Source: Euglena gracilis (lineage: Eukaryota > Euglenida > Euglenophyceae > Euglenales). From it: DNA of 64,000 nucleotides. Numbering within the stretch: position 1 is the first letter of the stretch; each line of letters starts with the position of its first letter. The notes beneath the pieces were generated by a model. The model was not told the DNA's origin. It searched no databases and worked only from the letters and a program-made list of their open reading frames with translations. The position numbers and the translations under genes are program-made. Positions 19,500 to 29,118 of this stretch are shown piece after piece. The DNA lies in the NCBI GenBank assembly GCA_039621445.1, contig CP154954.1, positions 19,020,642-19,084,641 of the forward strand, given 5' to 3'.

Positions 19500-20300
19500 A
19501 GTGGCATATTTCCCCCGTGACCCCCCCCCCACCCCGTGACCCCCCATGACCCCCCGCGACCCGCACCACCCCCTTAAAGAAGCATTTTTTTTGTTTCAAA
19601 AAACAAGCTTTTTTTAAAAAAAATTTCATCTGCCTCGGGGGGTTGGAAGTGGGGGGGGAGGGGGGGGGTCCCGGGGGGGGGGGGTTGGAACTGTACAGGG
19701 GGGGGGGAGGGGGGGGGGGGCAAAGGTTTGACCAACTGTACTGCCTTGTCCCCAATGGCCAGGACAGGACTGCAAAGTGCGTCGCAGGATTATCGAAAGG
19801 GGGTCCGTCGCAGGATAACATGTCAGTGCAAAATTTAACCCCCTCCCCAATTGGTCATTTTGGTCAAAAACAAGGTCCCCAGAGGCCGTCCAAGGGTTAG
19901 GCAGTACAGGGAGGGGGCTGCGGACCCCCCGGTGAACGTTCACCGGGGGGAAGGGCGGGGAACTTTCGGCGATGAAGTTCACGGGTGAAGTTCACTGGTG
20001 AACTTCACCGTTTTGATGGTTGGAGGTGAAATTTTGCTCCTTTTCCTCACAAAATGGTCATTTTGAGGTTGATGGTTCATGGAATTTTGTCGAAATTTCC
20101 GAAGGCTTGCCCAAAATGTCATTTTTGGCCATTTTTGGCCAAAACAGTGCTCTGGTGGTGAACTTCACCGGGGGGGGGGGGGGATGGGGTCCAAAATCCC
20201 AAAAGTTACCGCCTGATCTCCTGGGGGTGAGGGCATCCCTGGGCCCCCCTGGGGGGGGGCAGGCTGAGTCGGGCATTTTTGGGACTTGGGGGCCTATAAA
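19500..20300. repeat. Stacked G/C-run elements and GTGAACTTCACC palindromes
   Basis: No gene seen. It contains GGAACTGTACAG with G runs (19680), facing CTGTACTGCC (19735). A block at 19970-20170 (AAGTTCACCGG...TTTTGATGGTTGG...AAAATGGTCATTTTGAGGTTGATG) is repeated at 27115-27340 and, inverted in part, at 39145-39525. Confidence 0.5.
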
Positions 20301-20709
20301 ATTTGCTTAAATTTTAAGACCTTTGCACACATGATTGCATTGAGGAGTGTCCATTTTGACCAGGAAGAAGTGGGGGGGGGGGCTGTGGACCCCATGTGGA
20401 TGACGGCAACAGGTCTGGTTAGTTCACCGTTTTTAGGGCTGGGGGTTGAAATTTTGACCACGTTCTGTCAGACGAAGCCTGCCGGCCTCGAAGGGATTTG
20501 CCTTTAACCCCTCTCCCCCAAAGTGTCCCCCCCCCATTGGCCATTGGCCAGTGGCCATTTTGGATTCCCATAGTTCCTGGAGGGTGCTCACTTTGAGGGA
20601 GTGAGGTTCTTTTTTTTGTCCTTGCCACCTGTCGTCATGACCTATGGAGTCCCAGATTGGGGGGATTATTTGGTACTTGTTCGCTATCGACCCTCCCTTT
20701 TCTGCACAC

Positions 20710-20804
20710 AAATCGTGGCTGAGCCCAGATTTCAGCTTGAAAACGTGTTCCGCAGGGCCCCCTGAACACGTTTTCAGGCTGAAATCTGGGCTCAGCCACA
20801 ATTT
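20710..20804. repeat. Fold-back element, about 41-bp arms (copy 1)
   Basis: The arm at 20710-20750 and its inverse at 20764-20804 pair almost throughout (key words GTGGCTGAGCCCAGATTTCAG and AAAACGTGTTC) around a 13-base loop. It is followed by GAGCCCGCCAAATGCCTGCC, which also follows the copy at 25775 in the opposite orientation. Confidence 0.8.
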
Positions 20805-21079
20805 GGTTAAAAACGTGTTCAGAGCCCGCCAAATGCCTGCCTTGAAATTCTGATCATGATTCACGCCAAGGGAAAAAAAACGCGAAAATGTGAAATTCGG
20901 ACCGAAAAAAGAGCGCCATAATGGAAAACATGCCTTGCCACAGATGCCTACCATGCCCCCCCCCATATAAGACCAGGTTTTGAATAGTGCTTCGCTCTTA
21001 ATAAGCGCTCACCCACCCTTGACACCCCCATATAAACCGGCCCACTCCATGGAGCTCTGTCGACTGAAATGCAAAGGTT

Positions 21080-21530
21080 TTGTGCCCGAAACAGGGCGCC
21101 GGGGGGGGGGGTGAAGAAACACTCATTTTTGGCTCAAAATACACCTTTTCCGGGTCTGGGGAGCCAAAAAAACAGCGTTTTGTTGTGTTTTTTTTTTTTG
21201 ACCCGAAAATGACCGAAAGTGAGTGAGTGGGTTGACAGCCCAGAACGGGGCGCTGGCGGGTCGAAAAACGCTCATTTTTCGGCCCAAAAACAGTTTTTCT
21301 GGGTCCGGTAGACCAAGAAAAAACATCGTTTCGGGCCAAAAAAAATTTCTCGATTTTTTTTCGACTTTTTTTGACCCGGTTTTGACCCAAAGTCAATGGG
21401 TTGGCAGCCCAAAACGGGGCGGCGGGTCGAAAAACGCTCATTTTCGGCTCAAAAACAGTTTTTCTGGGTTCAGGAGGCCAAAAAACACCGTTCTGGGCAA
21501 AATTTTTTTCGATTTTTTTTCGACTTTTTT
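21080..21530. repeat. Roughly 150-bp diverged tandem repeats (AAAACGCTCATTTT)
   Basis: Repeated modules with 'TCGAAAAACGCTCATTTTCGG', 'AACAGTTTTTCTGGGT', 'GATTTTTTTTCGACTTTTTT' and 'GACCCAAAGTCAATGGGTTG'. More modules continue at 22160-22620. No gene. Confidence 0.6.
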
Positions 21531-22153
21531 GACCCATGATGCCCTTCCTGGGTCATGATGCGCATCATAGGTCATGATGGGCATCATGGCCATCACGGGT
21601 CATGATGGCCATGATGGTCGAAAAACGCCCATTTTCGGCTCGAAAACCCTTTTTCCGGGTCCGGGAGGCCAAAAAGCATGGTTTTGGGTAAAATTTTTTT
21701 CGATATTTTTCGCCTTTTTTGGCTGAAAGTCCACCAGTGGAAAAAGTGTACAAAATGGCCAAAATCGGCCGAAAAACGGCCGTATCTCGGGCTACGCGAA
21801 CAGTTGTGGGAAAATCAAAATACCAGTGGATGGGGCGTTCCAACAAGGGCTTCAAATTTGGTCTCTGGACATTTCCTTTGATTTTGCTTCATTTTGGAGA
21901 TATTTTAAAAACGTGTTCAGCCCGCCAAATGCCTGCCCTGAAATTCGTGGTCATGAACACGTTTTCCATGAGGGCATCTGTGGCAATGACACGTTTTCCA
22001 TTAAGGCATCTGTGGTCAGGCACGTTTTCCATTAAGGCATCTGTGGCAATGACACGTTTTCCATTAGGGCATCTGTGGCAATGGCATGTTTTCCATTAGG
22101 GCATCTGTGGCAACGGCACGTTTTCCATTAGGGCATCTGTGGCAATCACGTGT
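21510..22153. repeat. Direct duplication, copy 1 (about 640 bp)
   Basis: Almost the same as 22618-23262. It begins in TTCGACTTTTTTGACCCATGATGCCC, holds an array of GGTCATGATGGGCATCAT palindromes at 21550-21620, and ends in the 32-bp minisatellite. The arrangement suggests a duplication that includes part of the preceding 150-bp modules. Confidence 0.8.
21955..22147. repeat. 32-bp minisatellite (array I)
   Basis: Head-to-tail units GGCATCTGTGGCAATGACACGTTTTCCATTA(A/G), with a 31-bp GTGGTCAGG variant. About six units. Direct abutment without spacers rules out CRISPR. Other arrays are at 23063-23256, 25089-25213 and 26955-27015. Confidence 0.85.
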
Positions 22154-22617
22154 CTGGCGGGGTGCGAAAAAACGCTCCATTTTTTCGGCCGCAAAAACAG
22201 TTTTTTTTTTTCTGGGTCCGGTCAGACCAAGAAAAAACTCGTTCGGGCAAAAAATTTTCTCCTCCGATTTTTTCCGCTTGTTTGAACCGAAAATGACCCA
22301 AAGTCAATGTGTTGTCCAGCCGCAAACAGGGCGCTGGGCGGGTCGAAAACCGCCCTTTTCGGGCCCAAAAAACAAGTTTTTTTTCTTCTGGTTCAGGAGG
22401 CAAAAAAAACATCGTTTCGGGCCAACAAAAATTTCTTCTCTCGATTTTTTTTCGACTTTTTTGACCCGGTTTTGGACCCAAAGTCAATGGGTTGGCCAAG
22501 CCCAAAACCCGAGCGGCGGGTCGAAAAAACGCTCATTTTTGGCTCAACAAAAAACAGTTTTTTCTTGGGTTCAGGAGGCCAAAAACAAACACCCGTTCTG
22601 GGCAAAATTTTTTTTTT

Positions 22618-23262
22618 TTCGATTTTTTTTCGACTTTTTTGACCCATGATGCCCTTCCTGGGTCATGATGCGCATCATAGGTCATGATGGGCATCATGGC
22701 CATCACGGGTCATGATGGCCATGATGGTCGAAAAACGCCCATTTTCGGCTCGAAAACCCTTTTTCCGGGTCCGGGAGGCCCAAAAGCATGGTTTTGGGTA
22801 AAATTTTTTTCGATATTTTTCGCCTTTTTTGGCCGAAAGTCCACCAGTGGAAAAAGTGTACAAAATGGCCAAAATCGGCCGAAAAACGGCCGTATCTCGG
22901 GCTACGCGAACAGTTGCGGGAAAATCAAAATACCAGTGGATGGGGCGTTCCAACAAGGGCTTCAAATTTGGTCTCTGGACATTTCCTTTGATTTTGCTTC
23001 ATTTTGGAGATATTTTAAAAACGTGTTCAGCCCGCCAAATGCCTGCCCTGAAATTCGTGGTCATGAACACATTTTCCATGAGGGCATCTGTGGCAATGAC
23101 ACGTTTTCCATTAAGGCATCTGTGGTCAGGCACGTTTTCCATTAAGGCATCTGTGGCATGACACGTTTTCCATTAGGGCATCTGTGGCAATGGCATGTTT
23201 TCCATTAGGGCATCTGTGGCAACGGCACGTTTTCCATTAGGGCATCTGTGGCAATCACGTGT
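22618..23262. repeat. Direct duplication, copy 2
   Basis: Second copy of 21510-22153, including its own 32-bp minisatellite (23063-23256). After it the sequence switches to GTCGTCCGAAATCG and the CTCGATCGAAAACTCTTTTCATC repeat. Confidence 0.8.
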
Positions 23263-23269
23263 CGTCCGA

Positions 23270-23400
23270 AATCGTCCGAAAATGCATTTTGCGAAATCGA
23301 TCGACGATCGCGAGCGGATCTCTGGCTGTGAAAGTTGTTCAGGAACAAACTCACCCCTCGATCGAAAACTCTTTTCATCAGACGACTAGTGGTGACGACC
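23270..23400. repeat. Dispersed repeat with CTCGATCGAAAGCTCTTTTC motif
   Basis: Shares CGATCGTGAGCG/TATCTC, GTGCAACGTT/AGTTGTTC and CCCCTCGATCGAAA(A/G)CTCTTTTCA with 24900-25040 and, inverted, with 16230-16560. A short piece is at 7440-7500. The function is unknown; it may be the remains of a longer element. Confidence 0.55.
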
Positions 23401-23439
23401 AAATTCAGCCACGCCGCTTGGTTCTTTTACCCTCCCCCC

Positions 23440-23500
23440 CCCCCCCCGAGCTGTTCCCCCCCCCCCCGAGCTATTCCCATAGGGGGGACGGGAATAGCTC
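23440..23500. repeat. GGGAATAGCTCGGGGG inverted repeat
   Basis: CCCGAGCTATTCCC followed by GGGAATAGCTC, next to C runs. A related pair (GGGAATAGCTCGGGGG / GGGAGTAGCTCGGGGG) is at 24670-24760. Confidence 0.5.
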
Positions 23501-23875
23501 ACTGTCATAGCACTTTTTATAAAGAACTTCCCAAAAAAGTGCTCAAAAATCGACGTTTTTGGGACAGCCATAGAAAAGGAAAGGTCTCCCCCCTTAGTTC
23601 TTAGTCTATGTCCTTAGTCCAAAGAGGACACAAATTGTTTGGTTTCAGCAAATCCATTCAGAAGGGGGAAAATACACAAGGCAATGCATTTTAGGTCCAC
23701 ATTGAGGGGAAACGGGCTGGCCCAGCAGTCCAACTGCAAAGAAACATCGGACACTTTTTCAGATTTGGGGAGTTGGATCCAATGTGCACAACGTAAAGCT
23801 ATCTAACCGGTATAAAATGAACTCTGGAACGGTTCAAGAATCGAGGGGTGGTACCTTTGCCGGCCTGGAACCCTT

Positions 23876-24015
23876 GTGTTATCGTTGGTGCCGGCCATCG
23901 TCATATGGGTGGTGTTCATGGATCTAATGACGTCGTCCGTGGACCTGCTGCGCAGCACCACCCACGACTCGATGGACGTCATGGCACAAAATATTCAGCA
24001 GTTGCTGATGTCCAG
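23876..24015 (+). CDS. Candidate exon: membrane segment plus helix
   Basis: An open plus-strand frame reads LSLVPAIVIWVVFMDLM (a hydrophobic, probably membrane-spanning stretch), then SSVDLLRSTTHDSMDVMAQN and IQQLLMSR, an amphipathic helix. A GTTGAG donor-like site follows directly at 24016 (TCCAG|GTTGAG). A membrane helix leading into such a segment is seen in sensor or cyclase N-termini, but nothing identifies the family. The acceptor and neighbouring exons were not found. Confidence 0.4.
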
Positions 24016-24659
24016 GTTGAGGTCTTTTTGCTCTTTGCAACTTTTGGTGCATGGCTTGATCCCCCCGCGGGGGGGGGGGGTTGGTTTGTACTCTGGAGCA
24101 GTGGTTTACCCCTTTTTTTGATGTTTAATTTGCCAAATGATGGAGGAAGGGAAGGAAGGGAGGAAGGGAATGAAGTGAATGCCAAAATGTCATTTTGGAG
24201 GAATTTGGGGGGCTTTGTACCTCTTGATAACCAACCACCCAAGTTGCGGTGTTCAAGAGTGAATTTGAATTTGAACCCACAGCAGTGCGGGAAAAAAAGA
24301 ACTTCCCCAAATTTTGTGCAACATTGGAGAAAGGGGGTTGAGCGAAAAGCTGGGGAACCCCCAACTCATACATTTACTTCCAACCCCTTTCCCACCCCCT
24401 CCCCCAATGGATTTCATTCTTGAGGTTCTGGAGGAATTTGACTGCTTGGCATCCAGATTCTGAAATGGAAATCATTCAAGCAAAAAGACAATTGGAACCT
24501 GAAACCTGTTGGTGTATCAAGCGATTGAAAAGTTTGACACCCACATCACGGAGGGCGAGAGGGAGTTTTCAAAAATCACTTTTTGACAAATGTGCTTAAA
24601 AATGACCATTTTTTGCGAACATCCAAAAAAAGTTGCCAAAAATGACCCCCTTGGGGTTG

Positions 24660-24765
24660 CCCGAGGGTCGGGTATGGGAATAGCTCGGGGGGGGGGACCT
24701 AGGTCCCCCCCCCCCAAGCTGTTCCGGGGACGGGAGTAGCTCGGGGGGGGGGGTATGGTATTTCC
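24660..24765. repeat. Palindromic GAATAGCTC / G-run element
   Basis: GGGAATAGCTCGGGGGGGGGGACCTAGG meets its inverse CCTAGGTCCCCCCCCCCCAAGCTGTTCC, then a second GGGAGTAGCTCGGGGG. Same family as 23440-23500. Confidence 0.5.
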
Positions 24766-25088
24766 TGTCACTGGGAAATCCTAATTTCACAATTCTTGTA
24801 CCTCCCTGGACCCCAGATGCCCTCGATTCGAAGACAAAAATCGTTTCTGTATGGTTTGTTAAGCATTTTAAACCAAGCAGCACCAAAAACCACCACAAAT
24901 TTCGACTAAGATTCTGGCCGATCCGACGATTGTGAGCGTATCTCGGGCTTCGTGCAACGTTAGGGTACCAAGTTACCCCTCGATCGAAAGCTCTTTTCAA
25001 CAGACGGCCAGCGGTGGTCATCAGATTTTTCCACGCTTCACGGTGCTCACAAAGTTTGCCGTGCGTTTAGGTATGGGGGGAGGGGTAA

Positions 25089-25213
25089 CACGTTTTCCAT
25101 TAGGGCATCTGTGGCAATGACACGTTTTCCATTAAGGCATCTGTGGTCAGGCACGTTTTCCATTAAGGCATCTGTGGCAATGACACATCTTCCATTAAGG
25201 CATCTGTGGTCAG
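25089..25213. repeat. 32-bp minisatellite (array III)
   Basis: About four units of the CACGTTTTCCATTA(A/G)GGCATCTGTGG repeat; the last unit was the target of the MITE at 25214. Confidence 0.8.
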
Positions 25214-25636
25214 CATAGCTGGCACTTCGTTTAAAACGAAGTCAAAAAAAACACGTTTTTTTTAAAAAAACATGTTTTTTTAAAAAAAACAAAAAAAAAC
25301 GCCATTGAGGGTCCAGGGCAAAAAAATTTTTGCCTTTAATTTTAGCTTTTTTTTGCCCATCCTCAGGCAGAGAAAGACACCAAATTTGGGATGTTTCAAG
25401 TTGAAACATCCCAAAATGGGAGAAAAATGCCCTATTTTGACCATTCTTGTTGAAGACAACCAAAAGTATTGGTTTTCAAGTCATTTGAGCAAAGATTGGT
25501 TCACCCTTGCGATCAAAGGCAAAATTTGGACCATCATTTTCCCCTTTGTTTTTTTTGCCGTTTTTTTTGCCCGTTTTTTTTAATAAAAAACAAAAAAAAC
25601 GTTTTTTTTAAAAAAAACAAAAAAACGCCAGCTATG
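25214..25636. mobile_element. hAT-like MITE (CATAGCTGGC family), copy 2
   Basis: 423 bp, with perfect 10-bp inverted ends CATAGCTGGC/GCCAGCTATG and a perfect 8-bp target duplication GTGGTCAG (25206-25213 and 25637-25644). The target lies inside a unit of the 32-bp minisatellite. The sequence follows the copy at 9573-10027 closely. Confidence 0.88.
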
Positions 25637-25774
25637 GTGGTCAGGCACGTTTTCCATTAGGGCGCCGTTTTTTGGGTCTGAATTTCATATTTTCGCGTTT
25701 TTGACCCCTTGCGTGACTCATGACCATGAATTTCAGGGCAGGCATTTGGCGGGCTCTGAACACGTTTTTAAACA

Positions 25775-25883
25775 AATTGTGGTTGAGCCCAGATTTCAGC
25801 CTGAAAACGTGTTCAGGGGGCCCCCTTCAGGAGCCCCCTCCTGAACACGTTTTCAGGCTGAAATCTGGGCTCAGCCACAATTT
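25775..25883. repeat. Fold-back element, about 45-bp arms (copy 2)
   Basis: Arms AAATTGTGGTTGAGCCCAG... at 25775-25822 and the inverse at 25831-25883, with the same sequence as the fold-back at 20710. The short loop contains CCCCCTTCAG. Confidence 0.8.
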
Positions 25884-26499
25884 GTGTGTAGAAAATTGAC
25901 ATTTTTTGGCCGAAATGGCAGAGTCCAAAGGGGGGGGGGGGCTTATCCAGGGGGGGGGGGGGGGGCCAATCCTACCCAGTTTGGACCCCTTCGCGCGTGA
26001 ATAACTCGGGCCTGGCGGGGAGTTGGGGGTCAAACCCAGGTTTTCAGAAAATTCAGAAACTAGAAATCCAGTCGCTTGCGACTGAAATTTTTTTTTCCGG
26101 AACGGGGCCGGGATCATGGTGATAATCCGCCGGTTCCCGAGGTGGCCCCGAGGGGGGGGGGGTCGGGGGGGGGTTCCCCCGGTGGTAAGCTTCGCTCTTA
26201 CCCTAAAGGGATAAGAGCTCAGCGACCCCCCATATAAGACCCCCTGGGATTTTGGCTCCCGAGGGAGGGTCAACCTTCGGCTTCTCAGCATCTTGCTGGT
26301 ACACCGCAAGAGCAGCCAGGAACACTTCCGTCTTAGGGGGAGGTGGCAAAAGGCCATTCACAAAGTTTGCCGTGCGTTTGGCCATGGGGGGAGGGCTGTG
26401 CGGGAAAAAAGGGGGGTAACACGTTTTCCATTGGAGATCAGGCGGTGAACTTTGGGTTTTTCGGGCGGGACCCCCCACCCCCCCCTTCATTGGAAATAC

Positions 26500-27475
26500 A
26501 TGGACGAACTTCACCGGTGGAGCTTTGGCAGGGGGGGGGGAGGGGGGGTCCCGAGGACAGTTTTTTTTTTTTCATTTTTTGGCACTTTTTGCTGTACTGT
26601 CTCAACACAGGGGGGGGGGTCCTGGTAAACTGCCAACCCCCCCCTCAAAAATTGGCCAAAAACCGGCGCCGGAAAAAATTTTTAGGGCCTTTTTTTGGTC
26701 TAAAAAGGCCATTTTTGGTGACAAAATGTTCATCTGTCTCGGGGGGGTCGGCACTAGGACTAGGGGGGGGGGGGGCCAAAAATGCCAAAAGGAAAGGGGG
26801 GGGGGGGGGGGGGGTCCCGCAAAAAACCCAACTGGACTGCCGTCGCCCCGGTGAACTTCATCGTTGAAGTTACCCGGTGAGGTTACTCCATGAAATTCCT
26901 TTAGGGGCGGGGCCCCCACCCCCCCCCCCCCACCCCTGCCTAACCTCGATTAGGGCATCTGTGGCAATGACACGTTTTCCATCAGGGCATCTGTGGCAAT
27001 GACATGTTTTCCATTACCATGGAGGTTAGGCAGGGGTGGGGGGGGGGGCTGTGGACCCCCCCGGTGAGAGTTCACCGGTGAACATTCACCGGGGGGGAGG
27101 GGGGGGTACTTTCGGCGGTGAAGTTCACCGGTGAAGTTCACCGGTGAACTTCACCGTTTTGATGGTTGGGGGTGAAATTTTCACTGGTACAATTTTGCTC
27201 CTTTCCTCTCAAAATGGTCATTTTGAGGTTGATGCTTCATGGAATTTTATCGAAATTTCCGAAAACTTGCCCAAAGTGCCATTTTTGGCCATTTTTGGCC
27301 AAAAAAGTACTCTCTTGGTGAACTTCACTGGTGAAATTCACCGATGGGTTAGGCAGGGGGGGGGGGAGGGGGTCCGGGACCCCCCCGGTGAACTTTCAAA
27401 CGGTGAACTTCACCATAGGGGGGGGGGGGGGGGGGTCAAAATGACCAAAGTCTACTGCCTGATCTCCCATGCCCC
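26500..27475. repeat. GTGAACTTCACC palindrome and G-run elements
   Basis: No gene seen. Contains CCACCCCTGCCTAACCTC (26925) facing GAGGTTAGGCAGGGGTGG (27022) as an inverted pair around two 32-bp minisatellite units. GGTGAACTTCACC palindromes are at 26505, 26850, 27120-27160, 27320 and 27400. The 19970-20170 block is repeated at 27115-27340. Confidence 0.55.
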
Positions 27476-27509
27476 CCCCCCCATATAAGACCGCACCTTG
27501 CTGGCACAG

Positions 27510-27727
27510 GGCAACACGAAGAAAAAGTCTGGCTCCGTAGGTGCAGAGCTTGCTGTTGCCAACTGTTTGGAGTTCGCCAAACTGTGTCAACATCGGCAAG
27601 CATCTTATCCTGAGCTGGATGATTTCTTTGTTGCCTTGACGAGATGGGAGCTGGAACCCAGCCTGTTGTTCGATGAGGCGAGCGTCATTGAACAATGTGT
27701 GGCTCAATGTGAGCAGCAGTCGGGAAC
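27510..27727 (+). CDS. Candidate exon, unrecognised protein
   Basis: The frame after an acceptor-like GGCACAG|G reads GNTKKKSGSVGAELAVANCL, then EFAKLCQHRQASYPELDDFF and VALTRWELEPSLLFDEASVI. The composition is that of a folded helical protein. It runs into a direct repeat at 27728 (see separate entry), so the 3' boundary is uncertain. No family recognised. Confidence 0.45.
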
Positions 27728-28036
27728 TATGTTCGTTTCAGGGAATCGTTCACAACCTCTTTTCCCCTAATGAATGCCCCCCCCCTAATTGACCAAAACG
27801 CCCCGAGGGAAAATTTTTTCGACCCCCCCCTAATTGAAAACTGCCCGGGGGATTCTGTGCTGAACACCCCCTAATTGACGGTACCCCACCCCCCCCCTAA
27901 TTGACGCCCCCCCCCCCTAATTGAACCCCCCCCCCTAATTGACCAAAAGGGGGGTCCCGTGGAGAGGTCCCACGGTCAATTAGGGGGGGGGGATGGTGGT
28001 ATGTTCGTTTCAGGGAATCGTTCACAACCTCTTTTC
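27728..28036. mobile_element. C-run insertion flanked by 37-bp direct repeats
   Basis: TATGTTCGTTTCAGGGAATC...CTCTTTTC is present at 27728-27764 and again at 28000-28036. Between them are about 235 bp of CCCCCCCTAATTGAC units ending in the inverse GGTCAATTAGGGGGGG. A 37-bp flank is much longer than a normal target duplication. Both repeats contain a TTTCAG|G acceptor-like string. Confidence 0.6.
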
Positions 28037-28143
28037 ATACATACGTGAATGTCGGGATGGCGCTGTATTGCTGTCTGTTTTCCCCGTTCAGGGTGGCATT
28101 TCCTGTCCTTTCTTGACCCCTGAAACCGTGTATGGGGGCTCCA

Positions 28144-28430
28144 CCCAAACCGGTGTCCCAGACACCGGTTCGGGTGGGGCGAGGTACGCGGGGGACGTCC
28201 AGGCGATTGGCTTCTCTGTGATCGTTGCGGCTGTGGCACAACAGTGCTTGCCTAGCATTTCCTCCACTCATTCATGCATTCATGTCCCTGTTCTTTGGAA
28301 ATGACTCCCAGCCAGGGACACAGACCCGGGCGGGAAATTTCTGCTCGAGTCTGTGCCCCAGACACAGGCTCGGGCGTGAGTCTAGAGACTCAAAAAATGT
28401 GTCCCAGACGCTGGTTCAGGTGTGAAGGCG
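28144..28430. repeat. Dispersed CCGGTGTCCCAGACACCGG palindromes
   Basis: AACCGGTGTCCCAGACACCGGTTCGGG at 28149-28175, and a weaker one built on CTCGAGTCTGTGCCCCAGACACAGGCTCGGG at 28342-28372. Same family as 7680-7990 and 29490-29583. Confidence 0.6.
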
Positions 28431-28498
28431 TGGACACATTAATTGATCAATTGGGTTGATTGATTCATTGATTAACTGATTGAGTTTCACCTTCTCAG

Positions 28499-28759
28499 GG
28501 CATCAAATATTTATTGAGCAGCAAGCTCACATTGCCATGGCACGGGGTCCCTTGTGGGCTGAGTTCTCAGAGAAGTTGGAAGACTTCAAAAATGCCGAAA
28601 AGAACGCAAGGGTGTTGTTGCTGCAAGGGCAGAGATGTGCCTTCTTTGCTCTGAAGTTGGCTGTGCCGCAAACTTTGACTTTCACAGCACCCAGTATCCA
28701 AGAACGAAGATTGATGGATCTTTTTTGCAATGCTGCACTGGACACTAAAATGAGATACT
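28499..28759 (+). CDS. Candidate exon, coiled-coil-like
   Basis: After CACCTTCTCAG| the frame reads GHQIFIEQQAHIAMARGPLW, AEFSEKLEDFKNAEKNARVL, LLQGQRCAFFALKLAVPQTL and later QERRLMDLFCNAALDTKMR. A donor-like GTGCGC follows at 28760, leading into a GTGTGC microsatellite. QQAHIAMARGPLWAEF resembles the micro-exon at 31868 (QAHTLQHPLVLWAHR). Family unknown. Confidence 0.5.
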
Positions 28760-28954
28760 GTGCGCGTGTGCGTGTGCGTGTGTCTGTGGTGCGCTGTGTG
28801 CAAATCCTTGGTATGACCCACTTGGGCGATCCTGCCCCTTGGGGAAGGGGGTTTTGTTCCTCAGGGGAAGGGGATTTTGTTCTTCATTTCAAAACATTGT
28901 TAGTTCAAGGTTTGATTTTCCCTCGCCTCACAAAGTTTTTTTAACCCCCAAAGA

Positions 28955-29118
28955 CTCCATCCATTGGCCTTTGCATTCGAAGCAGCGCACAATGCAATGA
29001 AATCCCGACATGCGGCATTTGAAGCACGCCTTGAAGCTAAACAGGCAACAGACCATCGATTGCATCTGGACATGAGCTTTGCAGCCAGTGGTCAAAAGCC
29101 CTTCATTTGTGGACTGGA
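28955..29118 (+). CDS. Candidate exon, alpha-helical
   Basis: Acceptor-like CCCAAAG|, then a frame LHPLAFAFEAAHNAMKSRHA and AFEARLEAKQATDHRLHLDM, ending at a good donor GTGAGA (29119). Heptad-like Ala/Glu/Arg content fits the neighbouring exon candidates and suggests the same gene. Confidence 0.5.

Noticed and set aside
21955-22147. CRISPR-like direct repeats of about 32 bp
   Set aside because: Units abut head to tail without spacers, the setting is eukaryotic and there are no cas genes; it is a minisatellite.
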